Shown here in pieces: positions 1 through 13,200 of a stretch of 64,000 nt of DNA. How positions within the stretch are numbered: position 1 is the stretch's first letter; every line of letters starts with the position of its first letter. Made by a program: the position numbers and the translations under genes. A model generated the notes under the pieces. That model was not told where the DNA came from. It made no database searches and worked only from the letters and a program-made list of their open reading frames with translations. Origin of the DNA: Euptelea pleiosperma (taxonomy: Eukaryota; Streptophyta; Magnoliopsida; Ranunculales; Eupteleaceae); the NCBI GenBank assembly GCA_035048495.1, contig CM068553.1:26312978-26376977 (forward strand), given 5' to 3'.

Positions 1-1065
1 GTTCAAAATCTCACCTTCTTTCTATTTACCTTTGGCTTGTTTTTTTCTATTTTTTGGTTGGTAGTTGTAAGAAATGGTTAGGACCAAAGAAATAAATTTC
101 GGTTTTGAGATTTATTTTGACCAGCCTGAAAATGAAAATATTTCGACCCGTGTGGAAATAATACATTTTTCGCAGAAATGATGGAAATGTTGTGGAATTT
201 TTTGTGGAAAGTTTGGGAAATGATAAAACAAGCATAAAAATACACTCATAAGCTATCAAGCTATAATATACAACCATATGTAGTGTGGAAATGAATGACC
301 ATAGCAGTATGTAATGTATTGAGGCAGGTATCTGATAATTAGTCAACTAAAAAGTAGTAATGATGATAAATAAAAATGATTATAATCATCAAATAACCTT
401 AAATTAAGTTTATTACATCTAAAATATGTCTTCATATTTCGGTCGAAATTTTACATTTTTTTAAGAAACTAGCTCAAAAAAAACTGTACCTTGTTTTTCC
501 TTTTTATTTTTTTGAAAAATGAATCTATTGCTTTAGTTTCTTACAAAAAAATACTAGCTCGAAAAAACACTGTATACCGAAATTAATCAAAATTATTCTA
601 CGAAATAATACATTATTTCCATGTTCGTTATCTTTCTTGTCGGTAACCAAAAATGTAATCTATGAATTTATTGAACGTTTGATTACTTTTGATTAATTTT
701 CAACTTATTTTTGTTGGTATACATCATGTACTTTTAAACAGTTGATTACTGGTGATGACTAGATCAAGTGTTTGGCTTGGAACTATCACCCATCATGGTA
801 AATTCATCAAAAAGAAAAGCAAACAATCTTATTTTCTTGCCATTTTTTTTATTTCTGAAGTTGACTTTTTAAAATATTTGTTATGATTTAAATGGAATTT
901 TTAGAGCACTTTTATAAAATAAACGAGGCTTACATCCCGCATCACCTCGAGGATGAAGCCTCACCTCACGGAGGCAACTGCCTTGTATACACCTTGCACT
1001 CTTTAAAACAGTGTATGCAGCAAAAAAAAACGTGTAAAAGAAAATAAAATAAAAGCAAAGGATAC
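1..1065 (-). other. CK2-beta intron 4 (partial)
   Basis: AT-rich sequence downstream of the last visible CK2-beta exon on the minus strand. I looked on the minus strand for the conserved C-terminal exon of the family (the part carrying the GAYFGTTFPH motif) and did not find it, so it should lie beyond position 1. Around 905-1010 there is a GC-richer island with several GAGG repeats that looks like a degenerate dispersed repeat. Nothing else is recognised. Confidence 0.6.
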
Positions 1066-1231
1066 TGCCTTGGTACTTGGATCGCGGGTAATAAATATCT
1101 TCACATTTGGGACAGTAGATTTTAACGGTACTCGACCGAGGAATGTCCGATTGACCAACTGGAAGACATGGTTGTCCACAGCAGTAAACTCTTGGGCATC
1201 TCCCAAAGTCATAGTTCTTGTACTTGTCTAA
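1066..1231 (-). CDS. CKB: CK2-beta exon 4 (zinc finger)
   Basis: Encodes the four-cysteine zinc finger (CPRVYC ... CPKC) and ends at KYQG. I chose the GTATCC donor after base 1066 because the next codon can then be the conserved Asn. A GC donor two bases earlier would also be possible but is not needed. Confidence 0.85.
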
Positions 1232-4200
1232 CTGTAAAAATTGCAATTGCACTATCTTAGCAGAAGAAAAATAGATATCGAAAGAAACAGCAAAGGAAAT
1301 AATTTGGCAATATCTCACCATTGCAGACATCCCTTTACTGGTTAATATGTATCGGACATGAATCAGACCATACAACATCTCTGCTGCCGATTCAACCAAT
1401 TCATTCTGTTCCTCAGTGAACATATCACCTGAGCAAACCCATACCAAACAAATTGCTTGTTAACAAGACCAACCAAAAAAAACAGGATGAGACTACGCAC
1501 ATCTAATCAAGAGTCACATATCGTTCAAAGGTATGGAAAAAGTAGTCAAGAACAGACATCCCACCAAATACCTAAAAATACAACTAATCAATGCCAACAT
1601 TGCTGCACCGCAGCCATTTTGAGCTCAATGGAAAAACTAGTCCTCTGCCCAAGTGGATTATATCCAATATACTAAGATGCAGTAATGCAAATGTTTATTT
1701 CTACCTGAACCAAACATTAACACCTACTGATCTTATCACATTTTTGGCTGGTCCAAGAAAATGATGAAGGATCTAAAAAAGGTCTTTACTAGACAACACA
1801 TCTCGGATTAAGAGATTGTGCCTTTCAATGGCTCAATCCTAAAAAGTGACAAAAACCAAGCATAAAACTGAAAATAAAAACAAAGCAGTTTGTGCTTGAG
1901 TTTTTCCTAGAGAACAGCACATTCATCCAAAAATAATAGTCGAACATACCACCTGTTACCCATTACTTTTTTGCCTTTTGAGGGGACCCATATAAAAGTT
2001 TCTCAACCTTATGCTTTATATATATCTATAGGGTCAGGATCGGGGGACAACATTTTTGGCAACAAAAACTTGCTGCGGCCCAATATATAAATTAGAAGTT
2101 TTGGAATGGGATAATTTTTGGTGAGGATGGTCTCTATGGTGAGGAGATCATCCTCACAAAAATTCAAATCATTCCGATATTCCTAAACCGGTTTACAAGT
2201 TGAAGAATTACGGACCGTCTGTTTTTATCGTTAACTTGAAAACCACATTTGATTGGGTTAGAAATTTCAGAATGGGCTGATTTTTTGTAGGGGAGATCTA
2301 TATGATGAGGAGATCATCCTCACCAAAAATCAGTTATTGATTCATCTTCTATGTGGGTACGCCAAAATTGTTGTATGAAATTGTTTTCCCCCAATCCTGA
2401 CCCAAATATATATATATATATATAGAATATTATACAAAAACAAAAGGGAAGAAAATCCCCAATGTAAAAGAGAGAAAATAAAAGTGAGGGAGATCCTCGC
2501 AAACAAAACAAAACCAAAAAAATCACAAACAGATCCTACACAAAAACATCTCCCATCTAAGTCCTGAAAGTGGAGGCCCTTAAACTCTGTTAAAAATCCT
2601 GAATTACCAATATCCATTTGTTGCAATTACAGCAAGAAACCCACAAGTCACAACCCAATAACGAGTAACTCGACCGAGTTGCTAACAGATCGAGTTAGAG
2701 CTGAGTGGACCCGAAATCTTGGGAAGTCAAGTTAACTCGGTCAAGTTTTGTGTCAACTCGTCGAGTTTGAGAATACTACTCCAAAGACTTCTCCCATCTA
2801 GGCTCACGGGAATTGTCACATCTATTCTTGGAATTACCATCCTTCATTAGCTCAACATCAACTGCGGTTCTCAATCTCCGACAACATGATACTCCATCTA
2901 AACAGTACTTTGATACCAACTGTAACTGGCTTGCAAGTTTCTTTTCTCCCAACATGTGGTACTTTCGTAATGTGTGGCGTTTGCACAAATGCACCAACGT
3001 TACTCAAATAAGCATTCTCCAATTGTCTAAAGGCTTTAGATTTAGTCAAGCTATCTAATGCAATCACAAAGAAAAAACACGACATGAGAATGTAAGAGAT
3101 CGTAATATACTCATTCACTCAAAGTTTTGCTTATGGTTACAAATGAGGAGGGTACATGAATGGTTGAGATCATGCCAAGTGGTCCAATAATCATAAAATT
3201 CTTAAGAGTTCTCTAGATCTTCCACACCCTTTAGAGGATTTCTCAATTCTTCTATATACACCATGTATTTTACAAGTATAGATAATGAACCTTCTAAACT
3301 TAGCTATTTTCTAAGAGTACTCTGGAAAATTCTAGACTAGAAAAACCTCATGGGAAGATGGCTACGTCAACATATATGTGAAGAGGACAAAGGTTGGTTT
3401 AAGCAGTTATCAATTGTCTCTGTGTCACCTTCCCTCGTATCAAAACACGACAATCATGTTCGTGTCTACAAATCAGAGCAAAGTACCCAATTAGGAGCCT
3501 CTTATCCAGTAACTTAACTTTAAAATTCATTTTTACAACATGAAATAATAAAATCTTGAAAAAATGTCATTAAAGATCATAAAAAGGTCTTGGATACGAA
3601 CTCTATAAACACCGAAATAGACATTGTAATAACCTGAACTTTTTCAGGACTGTTTGACTTTTTATGAGATTTAACCATTGTTGACTTTTTACTTGACCTT
3701 ATCAATGTTGTAGTTGGTTAATTGAAACCCTAATACATAATTTGTTTAGGACACTAGAGCCATCTAGATCCCAATATATAGCTCATTTCTGACTTTTATT
3801 GCATTTAGGGCATTTTGCTTGTTTCTTGCATTGTGTGGGCCCTTGTGTGTGTTTGAACCTTTAGCCCTATTCTAGTTAAACCCTAGGAGAGGTCCACCAA
3901 GTTATAGAACCTAACTCTAAGTGTAGGTTAAGTTATGAGCAATTTAGTGAGGTAGGTGCCCAAACCCTAGTTGAAGTGTGCCCTGACTGAGAGGTGTGTG
4001 TGGTGAGGCTTTATTATTAAATACCATAGGTTATATTATATTAATAATTATATATCTGTAACATTATTTTATGTGTTAAGAGACATTTTGGGCTTAAAAA
4101 TAACCTTACATGAAGCCTAGTTGTGGGCCTTGGGCCCATTTTTAAACCATGATTAATCTAAAATATGAGTTTTACAGGGTTGAAAAAGTCACCCCTTTGA

Positions 4201-7200
4201 GAGTGACGAATTTCACTTAAAATAGAAACCATAATCCTTCCCTTAACCTATTTATGAAAACTTTAAAGACTTAGAAGCTTTCACAAACCCAAACTCCATT
4301 AAAGAAGTAAAAAACCTGCATTAAACCTTTATCCGAATCCTGATCGCACTCAAGCAACAACATACTTCGAGGAAAGTACGATCCGACAACTTTCAGATTT
4401 GAAGAAATTTTCAATTTCCATTAAAGCTCAAGAAGGCTTAAGGTGAGTGTGCTTGATTCATTTTATGCTTGTTTTTCTTCAAGTTTTTGTTTCTCCTTCA
4501 TTATGAAATGGTGGATATTCATTATAATTTAATTTGGGTATGATTTATTTTATTCTTATTGAGTTGATACTTATTTTGTGCCGCCATGATGAGTTCGGTC
4601 ATGACTTCTTTGGTACCAATAACGGATAACCATATTTTTTTACAATTTTCATGGTATGTTTATGACTTAAATATTTTTTTCTAATTATTTTTCATAGAAA
4701 CCTCTGTGAATCTATTTTCCAGAGCCGTTGAGTTTATATTTTTCTAATTTATATTTATTTAGTTATGATTTTTCTAATGTGCTGGACTTTTTTGTAAAAC
4801 CCAGAATTTCAAATTCTGTGCAGTCCACTTCGTTAAGGATTTCGACCTATATTTTGAAGCCAAATATTTTTTTCTAATTATTTTTAATAGAAACCTCAAT
4901 GAATCTATTTTCCAAAGCCATTGAGTTTGTATTTTTCTTATTTATATTTAATTAGTTATGATTTTTCTAAGGTGCTAGACTTTTTTGCAAAACCAAGAAT
5001 TCCACATTCTGTGCTACTTCATTAAGGATTTCGACCTATATTTTGAAATTAAATATTTTTCATAGAAACCTCTATGAATCTATTTCCAGAACCGTTGAGT
5101 TTATATTTTCTGATTTATATTTATTTAGTTATGATTTTTCTAATGTGCTGGACTTTTCTGTAAAACCCAGAATTCCAAATTCTATGCGGTCAACTTCGTT
5201 AAGGATTTCAACCTAGATTCTGAAACATAATATTATTTAAGTTATTTTTCCTAGAAAGCTCTGTAAATCTAGTTTTCAAATCCGTTGAGTTTATATTTTT
5301 CTAATTTATAATTATATAATTATGATTTTTACAAGGCAACATGTTTTTCTATAAACCTATTTTTTCAGATTTTGAACGGTTAATAGCCTTCAGAACCCTT
5401 AGTGGTTCGGTCGCGACTTATTGACTATTAATGAATTTAACCCTTAGTTGGTTTGACCTGGACTTGTATGCATGGGGATCCCACCTATGTGTCTTAAATC
5501 CCTTATAGGGTTCGGCCATGTGTCTTGGATAATTCTTTAGGGTTCGACCTTGTGCCATGGATCCCTCATATGGTTCAGCTATAGAGTATTGGATTCTCTT
5601 ATGGTTACCATTTATATTGTTTATCCATATTGATCGTGATTGTTTATATGTTGCTTAACCCTAGTTCGTTCTCATGTTATTACTTTTGATGATTATGTGT
5701 TCATTTTATATTCTTATTTAAATATATGTTGCTTATACCATGCAACCCTAGTACCATATTGTTGGCATACCATAATCATTTTCTATGAGAGGGTCGAAGT
5801 ATATTATATACGTTTATATTGGTTTTATCAATTAATCAGGGTTCGGTACCTTAGAGTGAAAGGCCCCAGACGTTATTATATCCTGCAGATGGGTCAATTA
5901 GACCGCTCCAAGTGCGGGAAGAAGACCCTATGTGGTTATGGACACTCGTTGTATATGTATCCCGTACTCTCCTTGCATTTACCCTCATATTCATGCCATC
6001 CTTATTATATGATGGAAATGTATGTCTTGATTAAAATCTTGTATAGTATGACATCATGCAATCCACACTGTTATATTACTGGGCCTCGGCTCACGGTGCT
6101 ACACCGATATCATTTCAGATTTTGAGCCAGGCACGTGAGAAGATTTCGAGACGAAGACTCCAGTACACTTGAAGAGACCGGAGAGGATTTGGGAATCGAT
6201 CCCACATTTTAGAAGACTTTATTTAATTGTTTTAAACCATTAGTTATTTATTTTTCCGATGTATGGAGAGAATGTGGTGAGAACATGCTCTCAATCAATC
6301 AACTAAGTATGGAGATAAGGGGTAAGAACATGCTTTCAATCAAAGACCTACATGCCCGTAAAAATAAATAACTAATGTTTTAAAACAATCAAATAAAGTC
6401 TTTTAAAGTGTGGGATCGACTCCCAAATCCTCGCCGGTCTCCTCAAGTGTACCAATCTTCCGTCTCGAAATCCTCCCACGTAGCCGGCTCATCAAAATCT
6501 GAAATGATATCGGTGTAGCACCGTGAGCTGAGGCCCAGTAATACAACAGTGTGCATGGCATGATATCTACTATACAAGATTTTAATCAAGGCATTCATCT
6601 TCATCATATAATAAAGATGGCATGAATATGAGAGTAAATGAAATGTGAGTACGAGATGCACATGCAACTAGTACCCATAACCACATAGGGTCTCCATTTC
6701 CTTCTCGCACTAGGAGCGGTCTCATCGACCCATCTGTATGATATAATAACTTATAAGGCTTTTCACCCAAAGGTACCGAACTCTGATTAATTGATAAAAC
6801 CAATATAAACGTACATAATATACTTCAACCCCGTTCCTTTATACACCCTCTATACGAAATAACATGATGATCATGGTATGCCAACCATATGGTACTAGGG
6901 TTACATGGCATAAGCAACACATATTTAAGATTTTAAATAAGAATATAAAATGAACGCAAGATCATCAAAAGTAATAACATGAGAACGAACCAGGGTTAAA
7001 TAACATGTAAACAATCACCAAAGATCACGATCAACACGTATAAATAATATAAGTGGTAAACCATAAGAGAATCCAATACTCAATGGCCGAACCCTACGAG
7101 GGATCCATGACACAAGGTCAAACCCTAAAAAGGGATCCAAGACACATGGCCGAACCCCATAAGGGATCTAAGACACATGGGCGGGATAACCATGCATACA

Positions 7201-10200
7201 AGTCTAGGCCTAACCAACTATTTAATCAAACAACAAGGGCTAAACCCCTTAAGAGTCAATAAGTCATGACCGAACCACTAAGGGTTCCGAAGGCCATTAA
7301 CCGTTTAAATTCTAAAAAAAACTAGGTTTTGCAGAAACACATGTTGCCTTGTAAAAATCATAATTATATAAATATAAATTAGAAAAATATAAACTCAACG
7401 GATCTAAAAACTAGATTTACAGAGCTTTTTAGGAAAAATAACTTCAAAAATATTTAGTTTCAAAATGTAGGTCAAAATCTTTAACGAAGTTTACCACACA
7501 GAATCTAGAATTCTGGGTTTTGCAAAAAAGTCCAGCACATTAGAAAAATCATAACTAAATAAATATAAATCAGAAAAATACAAACTCAACGGCTCTGAAA
7601 AATAGATTCACAGAGGTTTCTATGAAAATAATTAGAAAAAATATTTAGTTTCAAAATATAGGTCTAAATCCTTAATGAAGTGGACTGCACAGTATCTGAA
7701 ATTCTAGGTTTTGCATAAAAATCCAGCACATTAGAAAAATCATAACTAAATAAATATAAATAAAAAAAATGCAAACTCAACAGCTTTGGAAAATAAATTC
7801 ACAAAGGTTTCTATGAAAAATAATTAGAAAAAAAATATTTGATTTTAAAATATAGGTCGAAATCCTTAACGAAGTGGACCGCATATAATCTGAAATTCTG
7901 AGTTTTGTAGAAAAATCCAACACATTAAAAAAATCATAACTAAATAAATATAAATTAGAAAAATACAAACTCAACGGCTCTGGAAAATATATTGAAAGAG
8001 GTTTCTATGAAAAATAATTAAAAAAATATTTAAGTCATAAACATACCACGAAAATCGTAAAAAAACATGGTCATCCGTTATAGGTACCAAAAAAGCAATA
8101 GCCGAACCCATCATAATGGTACACAAAACAATGATCAACTCGATAAGAATAACATAAATCTTGCCCAAATTAAATTATAATGAATATCTACTATTACATA
8201 ATGAAAGAGAAACAAAAACGTGAAGAAAAACAAGCATAGGATGGGTCAAACAGACTTATCTTAAGCCTGCTTCAGTTTTAATGGAGATTGAAAATTTCTT
8301 CAAATCTGAAAGTTCTCGGATCGTACTTTCCTCGGAGTATGTTGTTCTACTCAGTGTCCCCTTCAACTTCTTCCTGCTTGAGTGCGATCGGGATTCGGAT
8401 AAAGGTTTAATGGAGGTTTTTCACTTCTTTAATGGAGTTTGGGTTTGTGAAAGCTTATAAGACTTTAAGGTTTTCGTAAATAGGTTCAAGGAATGATTAT
8501 GGTTTCTATTTTAAGTGAAATTCGTAACTCTCAAATGAATGACTTTTTCAACCCTCTAAAACTCATATTTTAGATTAATCATGGTTTAAAAATTGGCCCA
8601 TTGGTATCAACTAGGCTTCATTTAAGGTTATTTTTAAGCCCAAAAGGTCTCTAATACAAAATAATGTTACAAAATATTAGGTACACAATTATTAATATAA
8701 TATAACCTATGGTGCTTAACAATAAAGCCTCACCACACACACCTCTCAGTCAGGGCACACCCCAACTAGGGTTTGGGCACCTACCTCACTAAATTGCTCA
8801 TAACTTAACCTACACTTAGAGTTAGGTTCTATAACTTGGTGGACCTCTTCTAATGTTTAACTAGAATAGGGCGTAGGGTTTAATCACACATAAAGGCCCA
8901 CACAATGCAAGAAACAAGCAAAATATTCAATATGCCCTAAATGTGATAAAAGTCAGAAATGAGCTATATACTGGGGCCTAGATGGCTCTAGTGTCCTAAA
9001 CCAATTAGGTATAAGAGTTTATTAGGGTTTTAATTAACCAACTACAACATTGATAAGGTCAAGTAAAAAGTCAACCATGGTCAAATCTCATAAAAAGTCA
9101 AAAATACCCTTGAAAAAGTTCAAGATATTACAGAGATATAGGAAAAAACTTATGCTTTCCTATGATCAACTGCATCAAACTATCAACCAAGGGTTATTCT
9201 TTTATGAGACCCAAATAAGGACGTGTGGTCAGAGATACTAACATGCATTGAAATAAGACTTGGAATTTTCACAAGCCCATGTGCCATATACAAATATGGG
9301 TATAGATTTCTATGTACAGAAAATTACAGAAGAGACCATGCATTGTTTAATACACTTTTAGGGAAGTCTTCTCTCATATCTAGACTCTATATAAGTGCCA
9401 CAACAACCATGCAAAAACTTAGCCTGGTCTATGTGACTTGGGTACGGTTGAGGCATGGCCAGGATACGTCATGGACACAGCATTTACACTTAAAAAATGA
9501 CGTGTCTGACATGAGTATAGCATTCATTTTGAAAGTGTCCAGGTAACATAGAACCTGATAGAAGGATTTGGATATTACAAGAAAAGGGGATGTCATGAGT
9601 AGTCAAAGAATTTGCTTCTCATTAGCTCTTTCATCTATAATTGACCCCTAACAATCAACTTCTGTCAACCACAACTAGAGCGCAAATTATTCGTTAAGGG
9701 TTTTTTTTTACATTTTTAGCCATGAGAGATGAAGATTAAGGAAAGCATAAGATGCATGGCGTTTAGGATAAGTACTCATCATCATCATTATCATCATAAG
9801 CATTTTTCCCAACGGGAAGGATCATAACTCATAAGGTATAAATTTTTTTGTCATCATCATAAACATTGTCAAAGCGATATCCCATCTTTGGGGGTCAGCA
9901 GCTAAAGTCATGTTCCTACATTCAATTCTATCTAGAGCCATATCTTTTCTAATGCAATTGTCTTCAAATCTTTTCTCACTACCTCAATCCACGTCCTTTT
10001 GCTTAAATGAAATAGTTTTCCCTTGCTCCTTAGTGTTTATTTTCAACATTTAAGAAATCAAAGAAATTCTTTGTTCTTAGTTGGTTGGATCCATATCCCA
10101 CATCCATAAGGAGGTGAACTAAAGAGCAAATGAGCACCTTATGATGTACTTGGTTTAAGCATAATTATTGTGATTGTTGTTTCAGTTGATTCATGTTTTT

Positions 10201-13200
10201 ATCATTTGCCAAATTGGCCTCCTCTTTAAATATTTTCCTTCAACCTATACTTCCCATCACTAGTCTTCATTGTATATGAGCAAATCATCTCAATCAACTC
10301 ACCTCTATTTTATCACTATTAGGGCTCCTACTAAACCCTCAGATGTGTTCCTATCTTATCTTTATTAATATTCTTCCACTTGTCCATCTCAACATCCTCA
10401 TCTCAGCTATGCTCATTCTAGAAACATGTTTTAAAATTACACAACATTTTGCTCCATAAAGCATATCCAATCTTACTTTCTTATAAAAGTTTCCCTTTAG
10501 TTTAATCAATACGCATCAAGCGTATAGCATTCCAGGTGCGGCTCTACTTTAACCACCCAACTCTAGTTCCAAAGGCAACATCCTCCTCAATCTCTCCTTC
10601 CTTACAAATACTTGAACCAAGATAGCAAAAATGGTTCCTTTGGGATATCTCCTAGCCATTAATCTTAACTAGTGCCTCACCTTTGTCCATGTCATTAGCA
10701 AAAATGAGCAAAAAAAATTCTATCAAAAAGGAAAAATAAAATTTCTCAAGGAACATACAAGGATAACTTGATACTGCAAGGGTAAGTAGCGAATCAAATT
10801 CCTCATCCTTCTCTGGAGTAATAGGCTTGAGTGAGAGAAAAAACTTTGGACATAGTTATGTAAAGATCGTGATTAGTGGCATAAATATGCTTACCTTAGA
10901 ATATGCCTGTCTAATGTTCTGCAATCCTGTTAAGCTAACTTTCTATGGAAATTTCTGGGGCTCATAGGGGATTCTCTGCTAGTAGTAAACCTTGAGATCT
11001 TGACTCCACTTTTAGGTTACTAAAGCTCAGCTTCAAAGCATCAATAAGGGTAAAGTGGCAGGCTGATTTTGGGTCGTTTTCTTGAAGGTTGAGTGAGGTG
11101 GTCTTTGTGGTCATGCAAAGGCAACAAAAGCAATGATTCTACCATTTGCGCATAGGGAAAGAGGTTGCATTATCAACCTTCTAGACTAAAGGTGACTCCC
11201 TCAATATGATTAGTTGGTGGATGAAATAGTTTCCTCTTGCTCCTTAGTGTTTATCTCCAACATATAAGAAATCAAAGAGATTCTCTCTTCTTAGTTGATT
11301 AGATCTATATCCCACGTCCATAGGGAGATGAACTAATGAACAAAAGAGAACCTTAGGATGAACTTGGTTTAAGCATAATTATTGTAATCATACACCTATT
11401 GTTCAAGTTGATTCATGTTTTTAATTTTGACAATTTGGCATCCTCTATAAATATTTTCTATATAAAATTCACTTGATTAACAACTAAAAAAGAAAGAAAA
11501 AAGTCTTGACTGGTGCAACTTCTAAAAGCAATCACATAATGAGATATAAGAATTGATGTGATCAATATCCATGGCATAAGCAATTCAACAATCAATTGAA
11601 TTAGTATCGTGTAGTTCATGACAACAATCTAGCTATAAAAAAGAAATCCAACCTAATGAAAGAAAAATGCTTACCATGAGAGGATTCGACATCCAAAATT
11701 AGATCAAGTGCATAGTCATAATAAGGAACTTGACTGCTTAAGCCGCAAAGGTTAAAATCATCTTGGATGTACTCATCATCAACTTCACAGAAGAATTCAT
11801 TGCCTCGCAGATTACAAAACCATGAGATCCAAGATGTGTCATCCCCATCAGAGCCACTAACATCAGACTCTTCACTGTCTGTTTCAGATTCCTCTGCAAT
11901 TAATGCAAACAAGAGCATTAGCAGTAAATCATGAGAATGATGACATCATATTTCTAGGTAATTATATGCCCAAAAAAATATTAGTACATAAAGAAGTCAA
12001 TGGAATTTGTACTCATGGATGATATGCAACTAATTAGTCTCACAGGGTCAGAAGCAAATACAAACCAAAACCAATATACTTCAAAAGTCCTAACCTCAAA
12101 CAAAACTTAACAGACCCACAATCAATGTTGTATGAAGTTTGGAAGCTGTCAATCACGGTTGCGTGTAATCCAGTAGTGAATAAACCAAATGGCAAAAGGA
12201 TATCTACATAACATTACCACCTACTGGAAAACATGTAATTTCTTTGAAAGTTGGGGATTAGTTGCAGTAGGAGAAAAACAAATTTAATATAAATGGAAGA
12301 AACCCATCAGAATATGGTATAGTTGGTGTCCATGCAAAATCACCTGAAATCCATGAGTGGAGTATGTTAAGCTAAAAAAAAACATAATCACATCTAGATC
12401 ATAATTGACAGCAAAGGCAGGGCCCATACATTAGCCTCCCGGATACCATCTTAGTTAGATGGCTAATCAAACAACTATCATCCATCTTAAGTACCTCCTT
12501 AGATAATCTCATTGCAATATGATAACATAGACTAGTAAGCTTCACTTTGACGAACTTAACATCCTAACAAAGGAATGCCAATGTAACAAGTCAAAATGCT
12601 TGCCGATCAGCCCATTCGAGCCAAATGATTTGCATCAAAGTTGACCTCTCGTTATATTTTTGTGATCTGATCACTTGCCATTCTCTTTAGATAAGCTCTC
12701 ATGTTGCTTGGATTAGGTTAGCTTAGATGATTGAAACAAATGATTGGAATGACCTCCAATCATTTAAGATATCATGTTCAACATGAGAAATCTAAAGAAT
12801 TCAGTGTGTAGCAGCACTTTCCAGTCAGCTACATTCTATGTTGCATGGATTCTTCTCATAAATACCCTGTGCCGGACATATGTCAGATCCGACACGACAC
12901 AAATTCTGGCGTGACCTTCAAAATTCTCTTTTTTTTCTTTACTTACTAGCAAAATACTACGAACAATTTATGCAACAAAAAACTTACATTACAATTGCCA
13001 AAATTCTCTTTTTTTCTTTACTTATGAAACAAATATAACATTACAGATATGTATTCCCTTGTCTAGAAGTATAATGAAACCAATAAAAAGATATCCAATC
13101 ACATTATTCACTATTATCCTTATTATTATATTAAAATTTTATTTTATTTCACATTATTTAAAATATACCGAGTCCACGAATCCTTTTCAATGTTCGCTGA

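Larger units (their letters stand above)
3625..9132. mobile_element. Inverted pair of Ty3-like LTRs in CK2-beta intron 2
   Basis: Two arms of about 2.6-2.8 kb face each other: 3625-6258 on plus and 9132-6355 on minus, about 90% alike by eye. Each outer end starts TGTAATA and each arm stops at the same internal point, so both lack the LTR 3' end. The loop (6259-6354) is two imperfect 45-bp direct repeats. Flanks are GACAT and GAGAT (4 of 5 equal), compatible with an old target duplication of the whole unit. Each arm carries about four copies of a 185-bp internal tandem repeat (plus arm 4,650-5,380; minus arm 8,030-7,370). Shared blocks (AAGTCACCCCTTTGAGAG at 4187 and 51577) tie it to the Del/Tekay-like solo LTR at 50767. 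No coding capacity. Confidence 0.75.

Noticed and set aside
1063..1070. GC-AG splice donor for CK2-beta exon 4
   Set aside because: A canonical GT donor two bases further gives the conserved next residue, so the rare type is not needed.
5640..6125. 161-residue plus-strand frame
   Set aside because: It lies in the left arm of the inverted LTR pair; no family features, and the mirror copy is broken.
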